This document shows positions 1 through 8,770 of a stretch of 12,022 nucleotides of DNA, one piece after another. The notes below the pieces were generated by a model that ran no database searches, was not told the origin of the DNA, and saw only the letters and a program-made list of their open reading frames with translations. The position numbers were made by a program, and so were the translations under genes. The DNA is from Pseudomonadaceae bacterium UBA5811 (GTDB lineage: Bacteria; Pseudomonadota; Gammaproteobacteria; Pseudomonadales; Pseudomonadaceae): the NCBI GenBank assembly GCA_002417905.1, contig DIDB01000164.1:1-12022 (forward strand). Direction: 5' to 3'. The first letter of the stretch is position 1; each line of letters begins with the position of its first letter.

Positions 1-1587
<1,587 letters not shown>

Positions 1588-1594
1588 CGTGCCC

Positions 1595-1619
1595 TGCCGG
1601 GCCGGTAGCAGGCCCGGCA
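1595..1619. terminator. GC-rich hairpin between convergent thiC and rfbC
   Basis: A perfect 9-bp stem, TGCCGGGCC (1595-1603) with GGCCCGGCA (1611-1619), encloses a 7-nt loop GGTAGCA. It sits 7 nt after the thiC stop and 7 nt beyond the rfbC stop on the other strand, so it could end both transcripts. There is no T-run on either side, so it is not a textbook intrinsic terminator. It may work with Rho or as an mRNA 3'-end stabiliser. Confidence 0.5.
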
Positions 1620-1626
1620 TCTCTGC

Positions 1627-2174
1627 TCAGGGGAACTGCTCGGCCTGGCCGAAGGGCTGGCCCTGCTGGTCCTTGCCAGACAGCAGCGGGGTTAACTCCC
1701 CCGGCCAGTCGATGGCCAGTTGCGGATCATTCCACAGGATGCAGCGTTCGCAGTCCGGAGCATAGAAGCCAGTGGTCTTGTAAAGAAATTCGGCACTGTC
1801 GCTCAGGGTGACAAAGCCATGGGCAAAGCCCGGCGGAATCCACAGCTGGTGTTTGTTCTCCGCTGACAGGATTTCGCCGACCCACTGGCCAAAGGTGGGC
1901 GAAGCACGGCGAATATCCACGGCCACATCAAACACGGTGCCCGCCACGACCCGGACCAGTTTGCCCTGGGCATGGGGCGGTAACTGGTAATGCAGGCCAC
2001 GTAACACCCCCCGGCTGGAGCGGGAATGGTTGTCCTGTACAAAATCCGGGGCTAACCCGGTGGCTTCCTGAAAAATCCGGGCATTAAAGCTTTCGTAAAA
2101 AAAACCCCGGTCGTCACCGAATACTTTTGGAGTAAATAGCACCACATCCGGGATAGCGAGTTTTTTAGCCTGCA

Positions 2175-2175
<1 letters not shown>
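1627..2175 (-). CDS. rfbC: dTDP-4-dehydrorhamnose 3,5-epimerase
   Basis: RmlC converts dTDP-4-dehydro-6-deoxy-D-glucose to dTDP-4-dehydro-L-rhamnose, the third step of dTDP-L-rhamnose synthesis; cytoplasmic cupin homodimer. The product is 182 aa, normal for the family. Diagnostic stretches are DDRGFFYESFN (residues 21-31), QDNHSRSSRGVLRGLHYQ (48-65 region, with catalytic His62), WIPPGFAHGF (112-121) and FYAP (Tyr138 as general acid). ATG at 2175 is preferred; a TTG one codon upstream (2178) is also in frame. The ATG overlaps the rfbA stop as TGATG, so translation is probably coupled. An AAGGACAAGG stretch upstream gives a loosely spaced Shine-Dalgarno. Last gene of the operon. Also called rmlC. 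Confidence 0.96.
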
Positions 2176-3062
<887 letters not shown>

Positions 3063-3066
3063 GGGT

Positions 3067-3972
3067 TCAGTCCAATATTTCCTGTAGCATCCGGGCAACC
3101 CCGGTCTGCCAGTGGGGGAGGTACAGGCCAAATGTATCCTGTAGCTTGCGGGTATCCAGCCGGGAATTTAAAGGCCGCCGGGCCGGGGTTGGCCAGTCTG
3201 CTGTAGCAATGGCAGCCACCTGCTCCGGCCCGGCCTGCAGGGCCAGCCCGGCCTCTTGTGCCTGCTGCAGCACAAAGCGCGCATAGCCCCACCAGCTGGT
3301 TTCTCCGCCCGCGGCCAGATGATAGGTTCCGGTCAGCCGGGTACTGTCCGGCCGGTGAAGCAGCTGGGGAATCAGCTGGGCGGTGATGTCCGCAATAAGC
3401 TCGGCCCCGGTTGGTGCGCCGATCTGGTCATCAATGACCTTGAGTACATCCCGCTCCCGGGCCAGCCTCAGCATGGTTCTGGCAAAGTTATGGCCCCGGG
3501 CGGCATACACCCAGCTGGTGCGCAGAATCAGCGCCCGGGCACTGCTGGCAGTAATGGCCCGTTCACCAGCCCGCTTGGTCTGGCCGTAGACCGACAGGGA
3601 TGCAGTGGGCGCATCTTCGCGCCAGGGCTGCTGGCCGCTGCCATCAAACACATAATCCGTGGAGTAGTGAACCAGCCAGGCACCCAGCCGGGCTGCCTCC
3701 CGGGCCAGTACCCCGGGGGCTTCGCCATTGATCTGCTGTGCCAGTGGGGCTTCGCTTTCTGCCCGGTCCACGGCGGTATAGGCGGCTGCATTAACAATCA
3801 CCTGCGGAGCCAGCTGGCGCACGGTAGCCGCCAGGGCCTCCGGCTGGGCCAGGTCGCCGCATAGTCCGGATTTCCCCTGCCGGTCCAGGGCGGTCAGCTC
3901 ACCCAGGGGAGCCAGAGCCCGCTGTAGCTCCCAGCCCACTTGGCCATTTTTACCCAGTAGAAGAATTCTCAT
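3067..3972 (-). CDS. rfbD: dTDP-4-dehydrorhamnose reductase
   Basis: RmlD reduces dTDP-4-dehydro-L-rhamnose to dTDP-L-rhamnose with NAD(P)H, the final pathway step. It is an extended short-chain dehydrogenase/reductase of 301 aa. The N-terminal dinucleotide-binding loop reads GKNGQVG (residues 7-13). STDYVFDG is at 104-111 and the catalytic YGQTK at 129-133 (Tyr129, Lys133). The start ATG (3972-3970) overlaps the galE TGA as ATGA, and AAGAGGA lies just upstream inside the galE end as Shine-Dalgarno. These point to translational coupling. Also called rmlD. Confidence 0.96.
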   Translation of the reverse strand: MRILLLGKNGQVGWELQRALAPLGELTALDRQGKSGLCGDLAQPEALAATVRQLAPQVIVNAAAYTAVDRAESEAPLAQQINGEAPGVLAREAARLGAWLVHYSTDYVFDGSGQQPWREDAPTASLSVYGQTKRAGERAITASSARALILRTSWVYAARGHNFARTMLRLARERDVLKVIDDQIGAPTGAELIADITAQLIPQLLHRPDSTRLTGTYHLAAGGETSWWGYARFVLQQAQEAGLALQAGPEQVAAIATADWPTPARRPLNSRLDTRKLQDTFGLYLPHWQTGVARMLQEILD

Positions 3973-5018
3973 TGATCCTCTTTCTCACAAGTAACTGCTG
4001 AGGAGGTGTAACCCTCCGGATTTTGCGATTGCCAGCGCCAGGTATCGGTGCACATGGCCTCAAGATCCAGTTCGGCTTTCCAGCCCAGCAGGCGCTCCGC
4101 CAGCGAAGGGTCAGCATAGCAGCTGGCTACATCACCTGGCCGGCGTGGCCTGATCTGCCAGGGTATCGGCCGGCCACAGGCCTGCTCAAAAGCGGCCCGC
4201 ATTTCCAGCACTGAATATCCCTGGCCCGTGCCCAGGTTAACCTGCAGCAGCTGACCTTCCGGGTGGATGGTCAGGGCTTCCAGTGCGGCCAGATGACCAC
4301 GGGCCAGATCCTGTACATGGATATAGTCACGCACCCCGGTGCCATCCGGCGTCGGATAGTCATCACCGAATATAGACAGTATTTCACGACGGCCGCAGGC
4401 CACCTGACTGATAAAAGGCATCAGGTTATTGGGAATACCCCGGGGGTCTTCGCCAATCAGCCCGCTGGGATGGGCACCCACCGGGTTGAAATAGCGCAGG
4501 CAGGCCAATCGCCAGGCCGGGTCAGCGGCATACAGATCTTCCAGGATCTGCTCAATGATCAGCTTGCTCTGGCCATAGGGATTGGTGGCCGTGCGCGGAG
4601 CCTGCTCAGTGACGGGCAGCTGCTGTGGATCGCCATAGACGGTAGCTGACGACGAAAATACCAGAGTTCTGACCTCGTGCCTGGCCATGGCCTGCAGCAG
4701 GTTCAGCGTGCCGGCCACATTATTCTGGTAGTAGTGCAGGGGCTTGGCCACGGATTCACCCACCGCCTTCAGCCCGGCAAAGTGCAGCACGGCGGAGAAT
4801 GGCTGTCCGGTGAACAGTGCCTCCAGATCATCCGGGTTGCCAATATCCGCCTCGACCAGCGTCAGCGGCCGGCCGGCCAGCTGGCTGACCCGCTCCAGCG
4901 CCTCGGGTGAGCTGTTGCTGAAATTGTCCAGCACCGTAACCGCATAGCCCTGTTCCAGCAGCTGAAGGCAGGTGTGGGAGCCAATATAACCGGCACCGCC
5001 GGTCACCAGAATGGACAT
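3969..5018 (-). CDS. galE: UDP-glucose 4-epimerase
   Basis: Interconverts UDP-glucose and UDP-galactose using tightly bound NAD+; supplies UDP-galactose for surface glycans. The product is 349 aa, against about 338 in E. coli, with a slightly longer C-terminal tail. The Rossmann motif GGAGYIGSH is at residues 7-15, FSSSATVYG at 121-129 (catalytic Ser124 region) and NPYGQSK at 146-152 (Tyr148, Lys152). [15 protein letters not shown] and [10 protein letters not shown] are typical GalE sequence. The frame stays open to 5114, but the upstream part overlaps the previous gene and lacks family features. ATG at 5018 has GAGAGGA about 6 nt before it. It begins 13 nt after the upstream gene. A UDP-sugar gene inside a dTDP-rhamnose operon suggests a galactose- and rhamnose-containing polymer. 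Confidence 0.95.
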   Translation of the reverse strand: MSILVTGGAGYIGSHTCLQLLEQGYAVTVLDNFSNSSPEALERVSQLAGRPLTLVEADIGNPDDLEALFTGQPFSAVLHFAGLKAVGESVAKPLHYYQNNVAGTLNLLQAMARHEVRTLVFSSSATVYGDPQQLPVTEQAPRTATNPYGQSKLIIEQILEDLYAADPAWRLACLRYFNPVGAHPSGLIGEDPRGIPNNLMPFISQVACGRREILSIFGDDYPTPDGTGVRDYIHVQDLARGHLAALEALTIHPEGQLLQVNLGTGQGYSVLEMRAAFEQACGRPIPWQIRPRRPGDVASCYADPSLAERLLGWKAELDLEAMCTDTWRWQSQNPEGYTSSAVTCEKEDQ

Positions 5019-5031
5019 AAGTAAAATCCTC

Positions 5032-5838
5032 TCAAGTTTCCAGCGGTGCGGGCCAGTTATCACCCATGGCCAGACTGGCCGCCAGTTGCTGGTTGATCCG
5101 GTTATAGGTCTCAATAAACCGGGGAATCAGTTGCCTGGCAGCCTGCAAGGCCTGGATCAGCTCATCCGGTGTCGGCTGGTAATCATGTACCATGCGATTT
5201 CGCAGGGTCCGGGCCGCCAGCCAGTCCCGGGCTGACCAGAGCAGGCCCAGTTTTTCGGCGCGGTTCAGGTTATCCAGCGCACTGCCGGTGCGCTCCGCGA
5301 GGGCCCGCAGACAGGCCGGAAGCAGCTTGTCGCCCAGATTGTCCTGCAGCCGGGCAAAGCGCGAGACAAACGCCTCCAGTGTTTCCGCCGCCGCATCGTC
5401 CTGTTCCAGCCGGGTAAACCAGTCCCGGTCCAGCGGATAGGCAAACAGGCGCCTTTCTGCCCGGAGCAGCCAGCCAGCTTCCCGGCGGACCGTTTCCAGC
5501 AGCGCCCGCAGGCGCAATGGCTCCGGATCCTGCAATACGGTCAGCTCAATGCCTTCATGCCGGGCAATTTTATGGATGGGCTGGGGTTCTGTGTACGGGT
5601 CGACCAGCAAAATATCGAATTTCTGTTCACCCAGTGCGATCTGCAAGGCGGCGTCCAGCCGGGCGGCAGCCAGCATCCGGTTGTCAACCGGATGGTCTGT
5701 TTCAACCAGCAGATCAATATCCCCCCCCTGCCGCTGGTCATCGGTGCGCGAACCGAACAGCCAGACCTGCACCTTTTGGCCAAACTGTTGCCGGGCCAGT
5801 TCAACAATGCGGGTGATCTGCCAGGGCGAAAGGCGCAT
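5032..5838 (-). CDS. Fused MntA-like nucleotidyltransferase / HEPN (HepT-like) protein
   Basis: 268 aa. Residues about 1-105 form a minimal pol-beta-type nucleotidyltransferase: LFGSR with Gly29-Ser30, then DID (Asp40, Asp42), giving GSX9DXD, and KFDILLVD with a third acidic residue near 75. Residues about 110-268 are alpha-helical and HEPN-like, ending in RNRMVHDY, an exact RX4HXY motif (Arg213, His218, Tyr220). In the known two-gene HepT-MntA toxin-antitoxin system, HepT is a HEPN RNase and MntA modifies the tyrosine of RX4HXY with AMP. Here both halves lie on one chain, so a self-modifying enzyme is inferred, not shown. The frame is open to 5949, but that part overlaps rfbB; ATG 5838 has GGAG 5 nt upstream. 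It lies 29 nt after rfbB and 13 nt before galE, so it is co-transcribed. Alternative: a non-toxic nucleotidyltransferase with a HEPN substrate-binding domain. Confidence 0.88.
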   Translation of the reverse strand: MRLSPWQITRIVELARQQFGQKVQVWLFGSRTDDQRQGGDIDLLVETDHPVDNRMLAAARLDAALQIALGEQKFDILLVDPYTEPQPIHKIARHEGIELTVLQDPEPLRLRALLETVRREAGWLLRAERRLFAYPLDRDWFTRLEQDDAAAETLEAFVSRFARLQDNLGDKLLPACLRALAERTGSALDNLNRAEKLGLLWSARDWLAARTLRNRMVHDYQPTPDELIQALQAARQLIPRFIETYNRINQQLAASLAMGDNWPAPLET

Positions 5839-5867
5839 AAGGACTCCAGATGAAGGAAAACAGGATG

Positions 5868-6956
5868 TTAACCATACTGCTGCTGCACCCAGTCCCGGTA
5901 GCTGCCATCCTGCACGGCAGCCACCCAGTCCGGGTGGGTCAGGTACCACTGGACGGTTTTGCGAAGACCGGTTTCAAAGGTTTCCGCTGGTTTCCAGCCC
6001 AGCTCGCGCTCCAGCTTGCGGGCATCAATGGCATAGCGGCGATCATGGCCGGGGCGGTCAGTGACATGGGTAATCAGCTCCGCATAGTGCTGGACCGGCC
6101 GGCCAATGTGTGCATTGATCACGGTCCGTACAGTGGCTGGAGCCAGTTCATCCAGCAGCTGGCAGACGCTGTGCACTATGTCGATATTGGCTTTTTCGTT
6201 CCCACCACCGACGTTATAGGTTTCGCCCGGAGTACCGGCCTCCAGCACCCGGCGGATGGCCGCGCAGTGGTCCTCCACATACAGCCAGTCGCGGATCTGC
6301 TGGCCATCGCCATAGACCGGCAGTGGTTTGCCGGCCAGGGCATTAACGATCATCAGCGGAATCAGCTTTTCCGGGAAATGATATGGCCCATAATTGTTTG
6401 AGCAGTTCGTGGTCAGAGTGGGCAGGCCATAAGTGTGAAAATAAGCCCGTACCAGATGGTCTGAGCCAGCTTTGCTGGCTGAATAGGGGCTATTGGGCGC
6501 GTAGGGTGTGGTTTCACTGAATGGCGGATCAGTCGGCCCCAGGGTTCCGTATACTTCGTCAGTGGAGACATGCAGAAAGCGGAACGCCTGCTGCCCTGCC
6601 GTGTTCAGGGTATTCCAGTACTGACGGGCCGCCTCCACCATCCGGAAGGTACCTACCACATTCGTTTCCACAAAGGCGTCCGGGCCAAGGATAGAGCGGT
6701 CCACATGGGACTCGGCGGCAAAATGCAGCACCGCCCGGGGCCGGTATTCGTCAAACAGCTGCTTTAGCAGGGCGGCATCGGTGATGCTGCCCTTAACAAA
6801 ATGATACTGGGGATTACCCTGCAGCGTGGCCAAATTGGCCAGATTACCCGCGTAAGTCAGAGCATCCAGGTTTAGCACTGGCTCGTCCGTGCAGGTACAC
6901 CATTGGAGGATAAAGTTTGAACCGATAAAGCCAGCACCACCTGTAATGAGAATCAT
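5868..6956 (-). CDS. rfbB: dTDP-glucose 4,6-dehydratase
   Basis: RmlB converts dTDP-glucose to dTDP-4-dehydro-6-deoxy-D-glucose using bound NAD+, the second step of dTDP-L-rhamnose synthesis. The product is 362 aa, normal length. GGAGFIGSN is at residues 6-14, STDEVYG at 131-137 with the catalytic Thr132-Asp133-Glu134 triad, and YSASK at 158-162 (Tyr158, Lys162). [18 protein letters not shown] and [17 protein letters not shown] follow as expected. ATG at 6956 starts directly at the Rossmann fold; AAGAG lies about 8 nt upstream as a modest ribosome site. It is the first gene of the leftward operon, which is probably driven from the AT-rich region at 6957-7100. Also called rmlB. Confidence 0.96.
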   Translation of the reverse strand: MILITGGAGFIGSNFILQWCTCTDEPVLNLDALTYAGNLANLATLQGNPQYHFVKGSITDAALLKQLFDEYRPRAVLHFAAESHVDRSILGPDAFVETNVVGTFRMVEAARQYWNTLNTAGQQAFRFLHVSTDEVYGTLGPTDPPFSETTPYAPNSPYSASKAGSDHLVRAYFHTYGLPTLTTNCSNNYGPYHFPEKLIPLMIVNALAGKPLPVYGDGQQIRDWLYVEDHCAAIRRVLEAGTPGETYNVGGGNEKANIDIVHSVCQLLDELAPATVRTVINAHIGRPVQHYAELITHVTDRPGHDRRYAIDARKLERELGWKPAETFETGLRKTVQWYLTHPDWVAAVQDGSYRDWVQQQYG

Positions 6957-6995
6957 GGAATTTCTCTTGAAAATTTATAAATGAATGCAAAGTTT

Positions 6996-7016
6996 CACCT
7001 GGCAGCAGGACAGGTG
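6996..7016 (-). promoter_or_regulatory. Inverted repeat in the rfbB leader
   Basis: CACCTG (6996-7001) and CAGGTG (7011-7016) are perfect inverted arms around a 9-nt spacer, 40 nt upstream of the rfbB start. In the leftward transcript this could form a leader hairpin, or it could be an operator. The function is unknown. Confidence 0.3.
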
Positions 7017-7069
7017 GCAAGCATATCCATGTATGACGATGCATCTTCTGTGTTTTGTTAAAAAATGTT

Positions 7070-7083
7070 TATAAGTACTTATA
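7070..7083. promoter_or_regulatory. 14-bp perfect palindrome, candidate operator
   Basis: TATAAGTACTTATA is a perfect 14-bp palindrome in the divergent intergenic region, 114 nt upstream of rfbB. Its 3' half on the minus strand overlaps a TATAAA that could be a leftward -10 box, though no convincing -35 is correctly spaced. A dimeric regulator site controlling the rhamnose operon is the simplest reading. This is an inference from symmetry only. Confidence 0.35.
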
Positions 7084-7100
7084 GAAGTATACAAGTGAAG

Positions 7101-7126
7101 TCGATCGCCTTTTTAGGCGATTTCGA
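7101..7126. promoter_or_regulatory. Bulged stem-loop between divergent units
   Basis: ATCGCC (7104-7109) pairs with GGCGAT (7116-7121) across the loop TTTTTA. The flanking TCG (7101-7103) and CGA (7124-7126) extend the stem past a 2-nt bulge. It stands between divergent genes, where no terminator is needed, so it may be an operator or a structure in one leader RNA. Confidence 0.3.
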
Positions 7127-7169
7127 ATGTGATGCTTTTCTGTTTTTAAAAAAAACGACGCTTCGGCGC

Positions 7170-7199
7170 TTGACTTTGTGGCGTAGTTTTATGTATAAA
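7170..7199 (+). promoter_or_regulatory. Probable sigma70 promoter for the Hint-glycosyltransferase unit
   Basis: TTGACT at 7170-7175 and TATAAA at 7194-7199 are separated by 18 nt, close to the sigma70 consensus. The predicted transcription start near 7206 would leave a leader of about 270 nt before the ATG at 7475. A 7-bp inverted repeat, AAAAACC-G-GGTTTTT (7198-7212), covers the expected start point, where a repressor would block initiation. Sampled lines just downstream (7201-7320) are about 23-28% GC. Confidence 0.45.
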
Positions 7200-7378
7200 A
7201 AACCGGGTTTTTGTTATATTTTTATCCATGCAAAATGGTAGTTAAGTAAATCAATCAGTTATAACACATGGCATTAATTAAAAAAGGGAGAGTTTTTATT
7301 TTAAAAGTCGTAAAATTAACTATATAACTTTTCGGTTTCTTTGTTTGTTTATGTTTTGTGCAATGAGTGCTGTTAAGC

Positions 7379-7412
7379 TTGATTTGCTTTCATGAAAAGC
7401 GCAGCAAATCAA
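7379..7412 (+). promoter_or_regulatory. 10-bp inverted repeat in the leader of the Hint gene
   Basis: TTGATTTGCT (7379-7388) and AGCAAATCAA (7403-7412) are perfect inverted arms around a 14-nt loop, 63 nt before the start codon. A competing inner fold, GCTTT with AAAGC around CATG, overlaps it. The arms contain a 9-mer, GCAAATCAA, that recurs as GTAAATCAA at 7246-7254 and 7423-7431. This suggests protein-binding sites as well as, or instead of, an RNA hairpin. Confidence 0.4.
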
Positions 7413-7474
7413 CTTTTTCAGCGTAAATCAAAAGCAAGGCAGTAATCAACTGCAAATTTAGAAGGAGTATGAGA

Positions 7475-8752
7475 ATGGCAACTAATTACTTGTATGGAAC
7501 TGGCAATTACATTACTTCATCTGGTTCTTATTATCTTGAGCCGCTAGTGCTTGGCCTTGGGCCAGCCTCAGTTGAGTTCTCCTCAACAGATAGCAGCCAA
7601 GTAACAGCTAGTGTTCAGCTTCTTGGGCTATTGAATACTACTATAGCTGCGGCAGCAACCTATACCATTACTGCTGATGCTAATACAGTGGTGACTGTAT
7701 CTGCTGACTCAGTTTCGCTGTTAACTGAAATGGTTCTGAATGCGGCCGGAGGAACGGTTGCTCTGGCAGGTGGATTGCTTAGTGCTTTGAGCGACGTTAC
7801 CGTCAATCTGACTGATGGAGGGACTTTTTCAGGAACGGGGCTGATTTCAGCGGCTACAGGCCTGATAATTAACTTCGGTAATGGTGGTGGGGTTCTAAAT
7901 CTTGCGGGCTCCAGTACAGGTCTTGCCTTGCTGTCGGGTTCAACTATTAATGGCTTTGGTGCTGGCGACTCTATTATCATCGCTACAGATAGTGGGTTGG
8001 CAACAATTACTGATGTGAGCTACAACAGTATACTGGGATCCACCACCCTGACATTTTCTAATGGCGACACACTGATTCTCTCAGGTGAGTACACCAATGA
8101 TCCAGCTGGATCAGGCACTTACCTGACTACCGAGACAGAGTCTGGTGGGTCAGGAACCGTTCTGGTTGTGGCCTGCTATTGTCGGGGTACCCGGATTGCG
8201 ACTGCCTGTGGAGAAATGGCCGTTGAAGATCTTAGAATCGGAGATCTGGTTATGACGGCTTCAGGTCAACAGCGACCAGTGCACTGGATTGGTCAGCGCA
8301 GCTATTCGGCGCGCTTTGCAGCAACCAGTCTGAACGTGCAGCCCGTGCTGTTCCGCCAGGGATCGCTTGGAAATGGCCTGCCTTGCCGTGATCTCTATGT
8401 ATCCCCAGAGCATGCCATGTATCTGGATGGTGTTCTGATACCTGCTCATCTTTTGGTTAATGGTGTATCCATTCTCCAGACCGTAGCAGACCAGAATATC
8501 GAGTATTTCCATATTGAACTGGAAACCCACGATATTTTGCTGGCTGAAGGTGCACCTTCAGAGAGTTTTGTTGACGACAACAGCCGAGAAATGTTCCATA
8601 ACGCTGCTGAATATTACAGGCTGCATGCAAAGCAGACAAAACCAGCCATAGCCCGTTACTGCGCCCCACGAGTAGAAAGTGGTGATGTATTGGAAGCAAT
8701 TCGTCGCCGTTTGGCCCGCGAAGCCATCAGTAGTATGACTGTAGCTGCTTAA
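7475..8752 (+). CDS. Hint (Hedgehog/intein) domain protein with beta-rich N-terminal segment
   Basis: 425 aa. Residues 1-233 are Gly/Ser/Thr/Ala/Val-rich with irregular beta-helix-like runs (VNLTDGGTFSGTGLI and similar) and contain no Lys, Arg, His, Cys or Trp, with 16 acidic residues. At Cys234 a Hint_2-type domain begins: CYCRGTRIAT, then VEDLRIGDLVMT, PVHWIGQRSY and SPEHAMYLDG with His313, then IPAHLLVNGVSI. Hint domains of Hedgehog proteins activate the peptide bond before the first Cys as a thioester, so release or conjugation of the N-terminal part is inferred. The C-terminal 60 residues look helical and basic. There is no signal peptide or transmembrane helix. ATG 7475 is chosen because AAGGAG (7462-7467) sits 7 nt before it; ATG 7469 is only 1 nt away. 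The stop is 18 nt before the glycosyltransferase, so the two are probably co-transcribed. Confidence 0.87.
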   Translation: MATNYLYGTGNYITSSGSYYLEPLVLGLGPASVEFSSTDSSQVTASVQLLGLLNTTIAAAATYTITADANTVVTVSADSVSLLTEMVLNAAGGTVALAGGLLSALSDVTVNLTDGGTFSGTGLISAATGLIINFGNGGGVLNLAGSSTGLALLSGSTINGFGAGDSIIIATDSGLATITDVSYNSILGSTTLTFSNGDTLILSGEYTNDPAGSGTYLTTETESGGSGTVLVVACYCRGTRIATACGEMAVEDLRIGDLVMTASGQQRPVHWIGQRSYSARFAATSLNVQPVLFRQGSLGNGLPCRDLYVSPEHAMYLDGVLIPAHLLVNGVSILQTVADQNIEYFHIELETHDILLAEGAPSESFVDDNSREMFHNAAEYYRLHAKQTKPAIARYCAPRVESGDVLEAIRRRLAREAISSMTVAA

Positions 8753-8770
8753 CCGAGTTTGGGGATTGCT

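Noticed and set aside
5019..5114. 32-residue N-terminal extension of GalE
   Set aside because: It overlaps the upstream gene and precedes the canonical [15 protein letters not shown] start, which has GAGAGGA before it.
5839..5949. N-terminal extension of the nucleotidyltransferase-HEPN protein
   Set aside because: It would overlap rfbB by over 80 nt and reads as low-complexity sequence. The Met at 5838 has a good ribosome site and begins where the nucleotidyltransferase fold begins.
5850..6401. 183-codon open frame on the + strand opposite rfbB
   Set aside because: It is antisense to strongly conserved rfbB codons, has no family features, and arises from GC-rich codon bias. The same holds for the long + strand frames opposite rfbA, rfbD and galE.
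7101..7126. Intrinsic terminator
   Set aside because: The stem is bulged, the following T-run is only three bases, and it lies between divergent genes where nothing needs ending.
7475..8173. RTX/type I secretion repeats in the Hint protein
   Set aside because: Gly/Asp-rich stretches such as GNGGG are present, but no GGxGxDxLx nonapeptide series, so RTX is not claimed.
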